Shown: positions 29,901 to 38,537 of the stretch, piece by piece
Layout of the letters: every line of letters starts with the position of its first letter
Position numbering within the stretch: the first letter of the stretch is position 1
From: a virus
Reading direction: 5' to 3' (one strand)
Virus record (IMG/VR): IMGVR_UViG_3300034103_001442
Location: 1 to 64,000 of that record
DNA length: 64,000 nt
The notes under the pieces: generated by a model
What the model was told of the DNA's origin: nothing
The model's input: only the letters and a program-made list of their open reading frames with translations
The model's database searches: none
Program-made: the position numbers and the translations under genes

Positions 29901-32102
29901 ATTGGAATTTGTTGTATTAATTTGTGTCAGTTTGTTCCAAGTGTATGATAATATCACACCAGTACTGTTGGCAAATGAGACATAATAGTAGTCATCATTA
30001 ACCAAACCATTAACAACTGTATTTCCTGATGCTGCTTGGTATTTGACAATATCACCAGCAATAATTCTAGTGCTCACATCAGATGGCAAAGTGATAAACC
30101 CAGTTGTTGGATTTATTGCTGTGTTTGGATTAAATGCAATCTTATTGTATTCCTGGTAAACATAATCACCAACAGCAAAACCGCTAGCAGAGCCTACAGT
30201 GATTACGCTTCTGCTATAGTTCAAACTGCTTTGATTGTTTGCTGCAATAAGATCAGTACCGATAAATATGACTTCAGTTTCGCCAATTGTACCAACGTTA
30301 AATCCAGCACCTGATCCAAGACTTACGGATACAACATTTGCGTTTGTATTTGAATAAATGCCGAATGCGAGTGACTGTGGTGAGTTTACAAAGTCGCCAC
30401 CCTCAGTTTCAACTGAATAGGTTACAAGTGTTGCTTGGGCGTTATTCGATTGGGTGTAAATCTTTTGAGTATCTTCAAAATAACCACTCATCGGGATAAT
30501 TGAAAGGTTGCCAGTTCCCGCATCATATGATGAAGTGAGAACAAGTCCCTTGGCGGTTACTTTATTTGCATCATTATACTGATAAACGTATGGCGTAAAT
30601 GCGATATTTGCGTTGGTGGCTGAATTATATTTTAGCCTGTAAATGCTCTTGTTAATATTATACACACCAAGTGATGTATCAACATTGGTGACGGTGGCAT
30701 TAAATACAGCACTGTCTTCATTTTTGATTGTTGTTTTCTTAAACGCCCCGACAGCATTTGCGACGTAAATTGTATTTCCCGTAGCAATAGGGGAAACGTT
30801 TGAAACCTGACCCCTAGCAAAAATGCCAAGAGAGTTTGACTGATAAACGTGATCACCAACTTGTATATCACCAGTTTGACTTGTGATATTAATGGTATAG
30901 GTATTTGGAATACCCATAGCCTGAGAACTAATTGTTCTGTCTTCAACTGACTGGACTGAAATAGAAACAGCATTTCCAGTTGTATAATAAGTTCTTGAGT
31001 TTGCAAATGGACCAGTCAGCAGTGGTCTAATTGTAATATCGCCGCTTGCGCCAACTTGGTTTGAACTTAATACAACACCTGAAGATGACACTGTGTTGTT
31101 GGCGTGATAACTGTAAACAATATCACCAGCAACAACGTTTGAAGTGGCAGAAATGAAGTTTGCATTTACAAGAGGCTGAACAACTGTTTCAAAAAGTTTG
31201 AATGTTAAATTGCTGGTTGAGGTAGGAATGACATTTGAAAGGTTGAGCACCTTTTCTGATACAATAGCATTTGCGCTTAATGTATAACCCCATCCGCCAT
31301 CGACGAAAATAAAGTCCACAACACCAGTGGCTTCAGAAACTGCAGTAACTCTAGCAAGACCACCAGTTCCTCTGAGTGAACCGCTGAATGATACGATGTC
31401 GCCGACCTTGAAGTTTCTTCCCTTGTCTTGAATCAAAACTTGGTCAACAGAACCAATAAGACTTGCACGTTTTGCGGAGTCATAAGTTGGTGTGCCATTT
31501 ACACTGATACCGATTACTTCACCTTTTTGGAAGTTTCCTTGACGACCAGAAATGTAAAGCAGGTTTACATATCCGTAACCCGCTCTGCGGCGAATGTATC
31601 GTTCAACGAATGCTGTGGCTCCTGATAATGAGCCAATGATTTGTTTACCGACATAATCAACGTTGAACTTTGAGTAATTGATTTCAAGATACTCTGGACG
31701 CTCCCAAATACCATCCGAAACACGGAGGATTTTTTCACCAGGATATCCGACTTCAGCACTTGTACCATAAACAAGTTTGAAGAACAAGTCGATCGAACGT
31801 TCAGTTCCTTTTGAACGATAAAGTTCAAGTGAGTTTTTAATCAACAACTGTTTGTTGGTTGCCGTGTCAAACTGAATGTTTTTGAGATACTTTTCTTTGA
31901 AGTAAACAATAAACTCATCAAGTGTTGTATCAATATCACGGAGGTCAGTTAGTCTACGAGCATACCATAATGGGTTGTTCGTACTTTCAAGCCACTCATA
32001 ATATGCCTTGACAAACGCAATGAACTGGCTACCCTCCTCACGATAAAAAGAGGGAAACTGAGACTCAACAAATGGGGAGATTAATTTCTCAAACTGTTTC
32101 AT
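26922..32102 (-). CDS. 7: Baseplate wedge protein gp7-like, with seven-copy repeat module (1726 aa)
   Basis: Residues ~25-130 (FIAFVKAYYEWLES ... YARRLTDLRDID ... LELYRSKGTERSIDLFFKLVYG) correspond to the C-terminal half of T4 gp7 (FCEAYIQYLSDG ... FYSTKGIEASYKFLFKVLYN), and YSYEIFSKLSVDKYSDMFKK near residue 1480 to the T4 segment RSYYVMKIKSNL. Gene order gp25-gp6-this-gp8 agrees. Unlike T4 gp7 it lacks the N-terminal propeller-like half and instead carries seven ~65-residue modules (NGDRVKYYTG ... ALTGLTNNSIYYVV ... LSxTxGGA), two of them after the core. Role: initiator of wedge assembly. Identification is by motif comparison from memory. Confidence 0.75.
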   Translation of the reverse strand: MKQFEKLISPFVESQFPSFYREEGSQFIAFVKAYYEWLESTNNPLWYARRLTDLRDIDTTLDEFIVYFKEKYLKNIQFDTATNKQLLIKNSLELYRSKGTERSIDLFFKLVYGTSAEVGYPGEKILRVSDGIWERPEYLEINYSKFNVDYVGKQIIGSLSGATAFVERYIRRRAGYGYVNLLYISGRQGNFQKGEVIGISVNGTPTYDSAKRASLIGSVDQVLIQDKGRNFKVGDIVSFSGSLRGTGGLARVTAVSEATGVVDFIFVDGGWGYTLSANAIVSEKVLNLSNVIPTSTSNLTFKLFETVVQPLVNANFISATSNVVAGDIVYSYHANNTVSSSGVVLSSNQVGASGDITIRPLLTGPFANSRTYYTTGNAVSISVQSVEDRTISSQAMGIPNTYTINITSQTGDIQVGDHVYQSNSLGIFARGQVSNVSPIATGNTIYVANAVGAFKKTTIKNEDSAVFNATVTNVDTSLGVYNINKSIYRLKYNSATNANIAFTPYVYQYNDANKVTAKGLVLTSSYDAGTGNLSIIPMSGYFEDTQKIYTQSNNAQATLVTYSVETEGGDFVNSPQSLAFGIYSNTNANVVSVSLGSGAGFNVGTIGETEVIFIGTDLIAANNQSSLNYSRSVITVGSASGFAVGDYVYQEYNKIAFNPNTAINPTTGFITLPSDVSTRIIAGDIVKYQAASGNTVVNGLVNDDYYYVSFANSTGVILSYTWNKLTQINTTNSNFANNATVSEEGHYLYKVAYGTVYNISGTDISVKSVYNLFGTTAAGASVTTYGNSNLILYKTPSTNSAISAVGVAATITTANQAFYTLSPRAAAFGFPKNPQGDFKDTIYSCLSFGRFEIGTIGSLINVDPGADYNVDPYVLVYEKPIAGFGRHDYEMTVKDATSSFAVGEKVNQVQANLQFYDLKVDSGVYGNTYNEVTLGFNSKDEVEGTANAIYMPSNTVTFNISTDVDNDANTITIAGNPFAANDLVRYYTVDANTALGGLSNNTFYFVKNVTGNTITLSATAGGANVDLTSTNTANFHSNTNVSSAIDFISIASASTLFSNGDRVKYYTGTGNTALTGLTNNSIYYVVAANSTGLALSLTSGGANVDIVGLNPGGNGHYLKYYNDGYNGHVLRNYSNPYANDVQILYTTTTGNTAVTGLTNAAAYYVVGSNSVAIKLSSTLGGTALDLTAAATNEAGHYFATIAGFLPKDKVYQQITTTFNALSAVDSSANTITIADRPFANGDRVLYYTGAAGTVLTGLSNNSYYYVTGTSGNTLKLATTTGGTALDLTAGLSENHTLKSVANAFVNSVRTGTNKFVRVNGVENTLANGFNLQSYTNPYVNAVVSNVELVSIVSTAKGLVKPGSNTTTLFLERITFENTFQENIEITGDTSGAVANVVSVKQDYREYPIGLNADISANVITANGQIAGLSVVDSGVGYSNGEIVQVNSEDNLRSASIKVIIGGHGTGKGYYRSSKGFLSADMYIHDGDYYQEYSYEIFSKLSVDKYSDMFKKVMHTAGTKFFGSALVVEEDSAPVTISEIATGLEIEFDAADDVNSSTERIQVDIEKNYRNINPAQIDNSTDFITVFKNPFSNNDYIRYQVSAGNTAINGLTNGNYYYIVQANTLGVKLSSVANGSPLPIAPSVATEWGHKFTSYVNPIANGDQIIYRTQTAVTALTGLTNNQIYYAKNTNPISLQLATTSTGSPINITAKGSSEVGHYLIKIVEET
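26940..29960 (-). repeat. Array of seven ~65-aa modules within gp7-like gene
   Basis: Modules of the form [FY]xNGDxVxYYTxxxNTALTGL, then TNNxxYYVVxANSTG, then xxLSxTxGGAxxDLT, ending in a His-containing GHYL/NHTL segment, occur at roughly 29960-29850, 29180-29000, 28930-28740, 28710-28510, 28400-28200, 27340-27150 and 27120-26940. An eighth copy lies in the DUF4815 gene (21490-21710). Unit boundaries are approximate; the copies are diverged at sequence level, so this is an old repeat family. Confidence 0.75.
26984..26991 (-). promoter_or_regulatory. Late -10 box TATAAATA
   Basis: Perfect T4 late box 61 nt upstream of gp8 (start 26922), inside the last codons of the gp7-like gene. Confidence 0.55.
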
Positions 32103-33889
32103 TATTCGCGGACTTGTTGAACGTTAATTTCGACATCTGGTTCAAGAATATTTAGGATGGTATTTTTCGTTGATGTAATATCTTTGAATTTTGGTAGTGC
32201 GTAAATTTTTAGGTAACTCCCATTATATGAAGTGAGGTTGAATCCTCTCGCATCAAGTTGACCATTGGCATAGTCAATTGTACCAACGTCAACAAGTTTT
32301 TGGTGGCTGTCACCAAGCACTGTTGTAACTCTTATGACTCCATTACCGTCATCTTCTAAATTACATTGTTTACCATCAAATGTGAACAAACTTGAACCAA
32401 TTGCATGAACGTCATCAGCGTTGTGAGAGTCGCCAAGTTCAGGGATTGTGTCACTAATTGGAATGCCATAGTTTACAGCGATTCTTTGTGAAGTGTTCAA
32501 TGTTGGGGTCAAATACTTAACAAGTTTAATCTCAGTTTCGTTACTGATAATGCTTGGATCAGACTCATCGATCGTTTTGATAAACTTCGAATAACGTAGT
32601 GTTCTGTTGAAGTTGTTCAAGTTTGTTGAGGCAAAGTCCAAAATCTTCGAAAGCACAAGTGTTCGAATATCATCTGGGTTCAATGATGTAAGGTTAATAT
32701 TGTATTTGATATTTGTAACAATTGACAAATACAAGTATTCAGGTGCGATGAATATTGGCTCCATTGCTACGGTTGCGCGGCTGCGGAGAAAACGTTTGTA
32801 TTCCTCCTCCTTGACCTTTGGAAGACCATCAACATCCTTTAAGTCAATAGACAAAAAGATTCGACCAAATTGTGGCGGTGTTGCATCTTCGCCGCCATAT
32901 GCAGCAACTGTGTTAATTTCTGGAAAATTGATTTTTAGTAGGTTTTCATAGTCTTCAGCGGTAACTGCTCTTTCCTGAGTCGTAAACGCTCTTGGAGCGT
33001 TGTATTTGATTGACTCAAGAGTTTCGTAAACAGAACCTGCTGAAGCAGAAGAAACTGTTCTAACTGTGATGTTTGTTTCGCTGTCAATGGCTTGGGCTGC
33101 ACGAAACACTCTTGCGCCGTTCGGCAATTCACCATTTGATACACGGTACTCAATTACAACAACAGACTCATTCTTTGGTCTGCGTCCAACAATGCCATCA
33201 CCGAAAATAATCTCATATGTGTCGCCGATGTATGGCTGAATGAAGTAAACTTTTGAGAGTGATGTCAAGTCGAATAGCGAGGTTGCGCGTGTGTATGTTT
33301 GAAGCGTTGCACCATTGTCTTCAAGAATTGTAACCTTCAAACTCGCAAGGTCGACATTTTTGTTACTGATTGTATATTTTGTTGGCTTTGTGTAACTTAC
33401 TGGGTAGGTGTCAGTGACATAATCACCCTCATAAACAGTCAGTGTTGTTGTAAATGTGGTATTTGAACTTGTGACAGTTGATGTTTCTGCAGTTGTGAAC
33501 AGGTAAGTGTTTGAGCCAACGCGAGTGCTGAATGCCGTTCCTTTTGGAATTACAATGTTTCTTTTGTCTTGATCGGTAGTTACGATAGTCAGAGCCAGTG
33601 TAGCCTCTGATGACTTAAATGAACGTGGGAGATAGTTCAACTCCTTGGCGTGGCTAACAACACTGTCACGTAACTGAGCACTGTCAAGGAACATTTCGTT
33701 ACCGATCATGTTCATATAGAATGCGTTCTGATACGTGTTATATGCTAACACATCAAGAAGCACATTAATGTTTGATGATTCGTAATCGTAATCCTTGAAT
33801 GCTGATTGTTGTTTTAGAAACGCCTTCAACTCCCTTTTGTAGGAGTCAAAGTCTAAAGAGGTCAATGAGACGCTTGAATTCGCTGCCAT
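32102..33889 (-). CDS. 6: Baseplate wedge protein gp6 (595 aa)
   Basis: N-terminal part SLDFDSYKRELKAFLKQQS, then YESSNINVLLDVLAYNTYQN and NMIGNEMFLDSAQLRDSV, is the hallmark of gp6 / Baseplate_J-like proteins; GDGIVGRRPKN and a conserved C-terminal domain follow. Length is close to T4 gp6 (660). gp6 forms the ring that holds neighbouring wedges together. The start overlaps the gp25 stop by one base (33889), and the gp6 stop overlaps the next gene's start by one base, showing coupled translation through the wedge operon. A CATAAATA late box lies 46 nt upstream. Confidence 0.92.
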   Translation of the reverse strand: MAANSSVSLTSLDFDSYKRELKAFLKQQSAFKDYDYESSNINVLLDVLAYNTYQNAFYMNMIGNEMFLDSAQLRDSVVSHAKELNYLPRSFKSSEATLALTIVTTDQDKRNIVIPKGTAFSTRVGSNTYLFTTAETSTVTSSNTTFTTTLTVYEGDYVTDTYPVSYTKPTKYTISNKNVDLASLKVTILEDNGATLQTYTRATSLFDLTSLSKVYFIQPYIGDTYEIIFGDGIVGRRPKNESVVVIEYRVSNGELPNGARVFRAAQAIDSETNITVRTVSSASAGSVYETLESIKYNAPRAFTTQERAVTAEDYENLLKINFPEINTVAAYGGEDATPPQFGRIFLSIDLKDVDGLPKVKEEEYKRFLRSRATVAMEPIFIAPEYLYLSIVTNIKYNINLTSLNPDDIRTLVLSKILDFASTNLNNFNRTLRYSKFIKTIDESDPSIISNETEIKLVKYLTPTLNTSQRIAVNYGIPISDTIPELGDSHNADDVHAIGSSLFTFDGKQCNLEDDGNGVIRVTTVLGDSHQKLVDVGTIDYANGQLDARGFNLTSYNGSYLKIYALPKFKDITSTKNTILNILEPDVEINVQQVRE

Positions 33890-34311
33890 TATCGTACTCT
33901 ATCTAATTTGATTTGAAGTAATGCTGGATCAGGATTATTTATGACCCTGAAAATAATGTCGATATTATATGTTTGTTCATCGTTACTGAGTGAGATTCTG
34001 ATTTCATCTACAATGGCACGTGGTTCATATTTCTTCAACGTTTCAGAAATCGACACCTTCAAGTTTTCTTTTGTTACAGAGTCTGCTGGTTCAAAGAGAT
34101 ATTTCTTAATGTTTCCACCGAGGTCTGGGGCGAAAAATCTCTCACCTTTATCCGTTGACAATAGGTTTCTGATACTGCGCTTTACAGCCTCAACATTTGT
34201 TCTTTTCAACAACATGCCAGTGTTTGGATGTGCGTTGAGATTCGTCATGAAATCACTATAGATTTCCTTGTTACGCAGGTTTGATTGATCATCTACTCTT
34301 TGAATTGCCAT
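33889..34311 (-). CDS. 25: Baseplate wedge protein gp25 (140 aa)
   Basis: A GPW/gp25-family protein: NEEIYSDF-type N-terminus (RNKEIYSDFMTNLNAHPNTG), ALKRSIRNLL-type motif (VEAVKRSIRNLLSTDKGERF), PDLGGNIKKYLFEP and YEPRAIVDEIRISLSNDEQT. Length matches T4 gp25 (132 aa). gp25 connects the inner baseplate to the sheath and forms a core bundle with gp6. Gene order gp5-x-gp25-gp6 is conserved with other T4-like phages except for the inserted 459-aa gene. Confidence 0.93.
   Translation of the reverse strand: MAIQRVDDQSNLRNKEIYSDFMTNLNAHPNTGMLLKRTNVEAVKRSIRNLLSTDKGERFFAPDLGGNIKKYLFEPADSVTKENLKVSISETLKKYEPRAIVDEIRISLSNDEQTYNIDIIFRVINNPDPALLQIKLDRVR
33936..33943 (-). promoter_or_regulatory. Late -10 box CATAAATA
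   Basis: 46 nt upstream of gp6 (start 33889), inside gp25. Confidence 0.45.
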
Positions 34312-34342
34312 CAGAGTCTCTTTTTGAAGTATTTGGTTTTAT

Positions 34343-35722
34343 TTAGGCACTGGGTCTGGTTGCAGTAATAACAACTTCTTCTAATTGTTCATCGCCAGGC
34401 AAATAGCCATACTTGGTAAATTTTAACTCAAAACATGCTTTAGGAAGCAGACCGTAAACAACATCTGCTAGGCTGAAAATTGGTTTCAAAATGATATTCA
34501 TCACAGTGCAAACATCAACCTTACCCCTGAAAATGTCAACAAGTTGTATGACAAAATCAAAAATCTTCAGTGCCTGTTTTACGATCGGAATTGTACTTGC
34601 CAATTCTTTCAGAGTTTTGAGAACTTTTTCAAATGCTTTCATAATGAGTTCGACAAAACTCAGTGCTGAGAGCCTTTTCAATTTGTTCATCAAACGATTC
34701 CAGCCATCTTTTATTCTGGCGATCACTTTCTCTTTCATGAATGTTTTGAATTTCTTTATCTCTTCCTCCATGTTAATGTCAAGCATTTCACCCACAGTGT
34801 TTGCACCGAGGAGTGAACTGAATGGTGGGGGAATCGGTATTGCCAAAATAGCATCGATGAATGCATTCATTATCTTACTGGCTTGTTTCTCAAGTTCTGC
34901 CCTAACTTCATCCGCATATTCGCCACTGAGAAGTTTTTTCCTAATTTCTTGGTATTCTTCCTTTGCCTTTTTGTAGAGTTTATCGAAAAACTCTCTCAGT
35001 GTTGTTGTTGGATCAGTGATTGAACCCAACTTGCTTATCAAAGATCCCAAAACAGGAACTTTTTTCAAAAAGTCTGTCATCGCAGTTACGATTTTGGTAA
35101 TTGAAATATCAAACTGCTCATTGATCCAGTCAACTAGTTTTTGCCACAACTCCTCCGCACTGTAGTCTGGCGCAACAATATTCCACTCACCTGTGAAAAA
35201 GTCTGTTACAGTTTCATCAATACTTTTGATGAACTTTTGAGCCTCTTTGGCATATTCAGCCATTGCCGCTTTGATTTTGGCTTTACCCTCTTTGGTGAAC
35301 ACATCGCCGAGTTTACAGTCTGGTAAAAACGGTATTGGTAAGTTTAGTGGGTTTGGTATTGCGAAACTGATAATTTCTACAATTTTGAATAAGATTTCAA
35401 GAAGAAGTTTTTGCAAATACACATCAATGTCTTTGAGAAACTCTCTAACCTTATACTCCATTTCATCCACACCGCATCTTATTTTTGTGAAAACATCGGT
35501 CATTAAGATGCCAGTGATTTCGTTAATCACTTTTTCGATTTCAGCAATAGAGTTTTCTAATTCTTTTGTGCAATCATTATCATTCAACATTGCAGCCTGA
35601 ACTCTCAATTGTGATGGAACACTACCGAGAGTTTTGAAATAGTTTTGCAATGTTTTTGTCATGTCTCCATTTTTGCACTCTATTTGCGGAGGCTCTGGGA
35701 GATATAAAACAAACTTGGACAT
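34343..35722 (-). CDS. Unknown helical virion-region protein (459 aa)
   Basis: Not recognised. It is mainly helical with several hydrophobic or amphipathic stretches (LLLEILFKIVEIISFAIPNPLNLPIPFLP around residues 88-116; IPIPPPFSSLL around 305) and long charged helices. No catalytic motif or signal peptide is visible. It lies between gp5 (one base upstream, so likely coupled) and gp25, where marine T4-like phages often carry one long unassigned gene. The location makes a hub- or spike-associated component likely; interaction with a membrane is a speculation from the hydrophobic segments. Confidence 0.7.
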   Translation of the reverse strand: MSKFVLYLPEPPQIECKNGDMTKTLQNYFKTLGSVPSQLRVQAAMLNDNDCTKELENSIAEIEKVINEITGILMTDVFTKIRCGVDEMEYKVREFLKDIDVYLQKLLLEILFKIVEIISFAIPNPLNLPIPFLPDCKLGDVFTKEGKAKIKAAMAEYAKEAQKFIKSIDETVTDFFTGEWNIVAPDYSAEELWQKLVDWINEQFDISITKIVTAMTDFLKKVPVLGSLISKLGSITDPTTTLREFFDKLYKKAKEEYQEIRKKLLSGEYADEVRAELEKQASKIMNAFIDAILAIPIPPPFSSLLGANTVGEMLDINMEEEIKKFKTFMKEKVIARIKDGWNRLMNKLKRLSALSFVELIMKAFEKVLKTLKELASTIPIVKQALKIFDFVIQLVDIFRGKVDVCTVMNIILKPIFSLADVVYGLLPKACFELKFTKYGYLPGDEQLEEVVITATRPSA

Positions 35723-35723
35723 T

Positions 35724-36413
35724 TTATGGATTGATTCCGACTATTGGAGCCTGAATGCTTATTGCTGTTGATGAAGTGATGCTGACTTTGTCTTTAGAGA
35801 CAATATTTACTTTTCCATTTATAACTTGAACTTGTAAGTCACCACTATTTACAAACATAAATTTGTCTTGTTCAGTGTATTCAGTGTTGTTTACATTTGA
35901 GATAATATTGATATCACCATTTTCATCCATCATAATATATGAGCCAGACTTGTGAGTTATGTTTAATCTTTCATATCCTGGCGTGTCATCAACTTCAATT
36001 GTATGACCACTTACAGTTTCGTAAACTTTATTAAATGGGTACTGGCTCGCGCTACCATTTTCACCCCTTGCGGCTGCGTTGACATCGTGATTTGCTGGAT
36101 TGCCATTAGGTTTTGGAATATGAAACGTTCCCATAACAACAGGAATGTTTTTCTCTTTACCATCCATGTAAAATCCAACCACGTGTGAACCAACTTCAAT
36201 TCCTGTTGGCGACCAACCTTTACCTCTATATGAAGATGAGGTTGGTGGCATCATAATGATAGCCCATGGGAGTTTGTCATCAGATATTTTATCAAAATGT
36301 TCATTGATGACCTTGATTTGAACCCTACCTGCTTTGTCTGGATCGTCGCTGTTGTTAACAACTTCGCCAACGAACCAAACAAATGTTCCCTCGCCGATAG
36401 TACTGAAACTCAT
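35724..36413 (-). CDS. 5: Baseplate spike protein gp5-like, lacking the lysozyme domain (229 aa)
   Basis: Residues ~10-105 form an OB-fold typical of gp5/VgrG spike proteins (FVGEVVNNSDDPDKAGRVQI, HVVGFYMDGKEKNIPVVMGTF), followed by a linker and a beta-helix-like C-terminus with short repeats (NITHKSGSYIMMDENGDINI, VQVINGKVNIVSKDKVSITSS). T4 gp5 is 575 aa with a lysozyme between OB-fold and helix; here the two are joined directly. It lies 3 nt after the gp27-like gene, as expected for the gp27-gp5 spike complex. Confidence 0.85.
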   Translation of the reverse strand: MSFSTIGEGTFVWFVGEVVNNSDDPDKAGRVQIKVINEHFDKISDDKLPWAIIMMPPTSSSYRGKGWSPTGIEVGSHVVGFYMDGKEKNIPVVMGTFHIPKPNGNPANHDVNAAARGENGSASQYPFNKVYETVSGHTIEVDDTPGYERLNITHKSGSYIMMDENGDINIISNVNNTEYTEQDKFMFVNSGDLQVQVINGKVNIVSKDKVSITSSTAISIQAPIVGINP

Positions 36414-36416
36414 AAT

Positions 36417-37658
36417 TTACTCCTTCAAAAATCCTGTTTTGAGCACTTCACATGCTTGAGTGTACATGGCTTGTCCAGTTGGTCTAATGATATGTCTAAT
36501 TTTTGTAATCAGATAATTACCTGATAACATTTTGTTTGTAGATTTTTCAGTCATACCGTCTGCATTTGGGAATTCGATATTGATAACTGAACCAGCAGTA
36601 AGTGCTGAGTCGCCCCAAATTTCTATGTTTAAAATGTTACTCATTAAACGAGAAAGATATGGGGTAATAAAATTTTCTTTCTTGACTCTTTCTAAATCTT
36701 TTTCATTTTTAATAGCAATGATTGTATTTGTTGCGTTTTTATCATCACCTTGATATTTTGCGGCAATGTCTTTTCTAACAGTGAAAGACTCTTGATCTAT
36801 GTTAAATTGACCATCGTCTTTAGTCTTTTCGAACTTGTAGGGTTCAGTTGTTCCTGTTTCTAAATTAAACGCCCAAACAACATTTTGCACGCCACCAATT
36901 GCGATTGTCTCCAAAAGGTTTTGATTTGAAATTTGTTTAGCAGCGAGTATGTTTCTCCAATCAGTGCTTTCGACACCAACTTTGCTTACAGTTTCAAATG
37001 TAAAATTTCTATCGCCATTGACTACAGTAGGATCTTTTTTACCTTCGGCGATTAAGTTTTCGATTGTGGAAAATGTATACCCGAAACGATTTTCAAAAAA
37101 GCAGTAAGATGAAGACTTGTTATTTCTTGATACAGACCTGCGTCTTATTTTATCAATAGCCTGAAATGGTTTTAGTTTAGTGACATTTACAGTATCCATG
37201 CCAAGTGTTTTTTCAAATACAAATTTTTTCTTTGTCTTCAACCCATTTTGTAATATGACTGAGATCATATCTTCTGGTTGTTTTTCTTTAAAAATTTCAG
37301 TAATGGTTTGCGCTGCACCCTCAAACAACTCTGGGCTAGACATCCGAACTGTATACGTTTTGTATGAACTACTTGACCCAACTTTTACATCAGTCACGGA
37401 GTCGATTTTGAATTTGAATAAAGAGTTTTCAACACCTTCATAAGTGCAATATTCTATATCTACATCACTACCAGCCAAATCAACTCTTTCTAGTAAACCA
37501 GCCCCATCATAAACGAACATATCAGCATGAATGCAAGGCGCAATCACACTTTCGTAAATATCAATTCTGGTTATAAAACCAACCAAGTCCACTTCGCCAT
37601 TTTTGTGTATCAGCTTGAATCGCTTGATATCAATATTACCAGGATTTAAAATATTCAT
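36417..37658 (-). CDS. 27: Baseplate hub protein gp27-like (413 aa)
   Basis: Starts MNILNPGNIDIKRFKLIHKNGEVDLVGFITRIDIYESVIAPCIHAD; the C-terminus has the pattern of phage hub proteins (NIEIWGDSALTAGSVINIEFP ... NKMLSGNYLITKIRHII). Length (T4 gp27 391 aa) and position directly upstream of the gp5 spike gene support a gp27 role: the trimeric hub that binds gp5 and the tube. Similarity to T4 gp27 is not obvious by eye in the middle, so the assignment rests on context and the C-terminal pattern. Its start overlaps the gp53 stop by one base. Confidence 0.72.
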   Translation of the reverse strand: MNILNPGNIDIKRFKLIHKNGEVDLVGFITRIDIYESVIAPCIHADMFVYDGAGLLERVDLAGSDVDIEYCTYEGVENSLFKFKIDSVTDVKVGSSSSYKTYTVRMSSPELFEGAAQTITEIFKEKQPEDMISVILQNGLKTKKKFVFEKTLGMDTVNVTKLKPFQAIDKIRRRSVSRNNKSSSYCFFENRFGYTFSTIENLIAEGKKDPTVVNGDRNFTFETVSKVGVESTDWRNILAAKQISNQNLLETIAIGGVQNVVWAFNLETGTTEPYKFEKTKDDGQFNIDQESFTVRKDIAAKYQGDDKNATNTIIAIKNEKDLERVKKENFITPYLSRLMSNILNIEIWGDSALTAGSVINIEFPNADGMTEKSTNKMLSGNYLITKIRHIIRPTGQAMYTQACEVLKTGFLKE

Positions 37659-38536
37659 TATGACCTCAAGAGTTCACTTAATTGCTCTTCCGCTTTTCCT
37701 TTTTGGCTGTTTCTGAGTAATATGATATCTCTTTTCTTTTGGTTTTCTTCAATTTCGTAATCATATGCACTAACTGGAGTCCAGTAAGAGACTTCATCAT
37801 TTGGGATATTCAAGACTGTTTGAGCAACACTGCTTACTGTATATTCGTATTGAGTGTTTTTGTATTTACTTACCAAAATGTTATTTGTAGTTGTTACAAA
37901 TTCTCCATCAAGGTTTTTAAAAGTCATTGTAGAAGTTTCGGCATTAAATGCCGCCAACTGCGCTTTTGCCACTGGAGTCGCATTGCCATCTTCATATTGT
38001 AAGTAAACATCATCAACTGCAGCAAAATCTACTGTATCAACTACAAGTGTGACCAACTTGTTTGTTGAGACTGTCCAATCAATCTTTTTACGAGAGTAAC
38101 CAGTGACGTTTCCGAAATAATCTATTTCAGATGTGTAGTATTTTCTTTTTGCTACTGATAGTTGATAATATTCTTTTTCACTTATTGAAGGTTGACTGAC
38201 CCAGTTGTTTCTGTAAAACAAAATGTAATCTCTAGCATAACTCAAAGAGGTATACTTCTCGATAATCTTTTTATTTAAAATTTCGTCTGATAATACAACA
38301 TCATAATATGGGTCGACAATTTCATTACTAAAATAATACAGCCAATCATAATATGGATTGTTGTAGTATTTTTCCGCAACCGTGTCAGCCCTCAGTACAG
38401 AAGACTCCAAACGGTGAGGAACAAAATTTACTGGATTGTTTTTTGTTTCTTCAGACAAACGAGCACGAGCCAAAATGTTTTTGACTGGACTGCCATTGTA
38501 AACGATAGTTGGAAATTTGTCGAAATATTTTGCCAT
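37658..38536 (-). CDS. 53: Baseplate wedge protein gp53 (292 aa)
   Basis: N-terminus MAKYFDKFPTIVYNGSPVKNIL with ADTVAEKYYNNPYYDWLYYFSNEIVDPYYD is characteristic of gp53 of T4-like phages (Base plate wedge protein 53 family). T4 gp53 has 196 residues; the extra ~90 residues at 150-240 form a beta-rich insertion. The C-terminus (VSAYDYEIEENQKKRDIILL) is also typical. gp53 clamps the (gp6)2-gp25-type core late in wedge assembly. It follows gp48 with one intervening base. Confidence 0.88.
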   Translation of the reverse strand: MAKYFDKFPTIVYNGSPVKNILARARLSEETKNNPVNFVPHRLESSVLRADTVAEKYYNNPYYDWLYYFSNEIVDPYYDVVLSDEILNKKIIEKYTSLSYARDYILFYRNNWVSQPSISEKEYYQLSVAKRKYYTSEIDYFGNVTGYSRKKIDWTVSTNKLVTLVVDTVDFAAVDDVYLQYEDGNATPVAKAQLAAFNAETSTMTFKNLDGEFVTTTNNILVSKYKNTQYEYTVSSVAQTVLNIPNDEVSYWTPVSAYDYEIEENQKKRDIILLRNSQKGKAEEQLSELLRS

Positions 38537-38537
38537 T

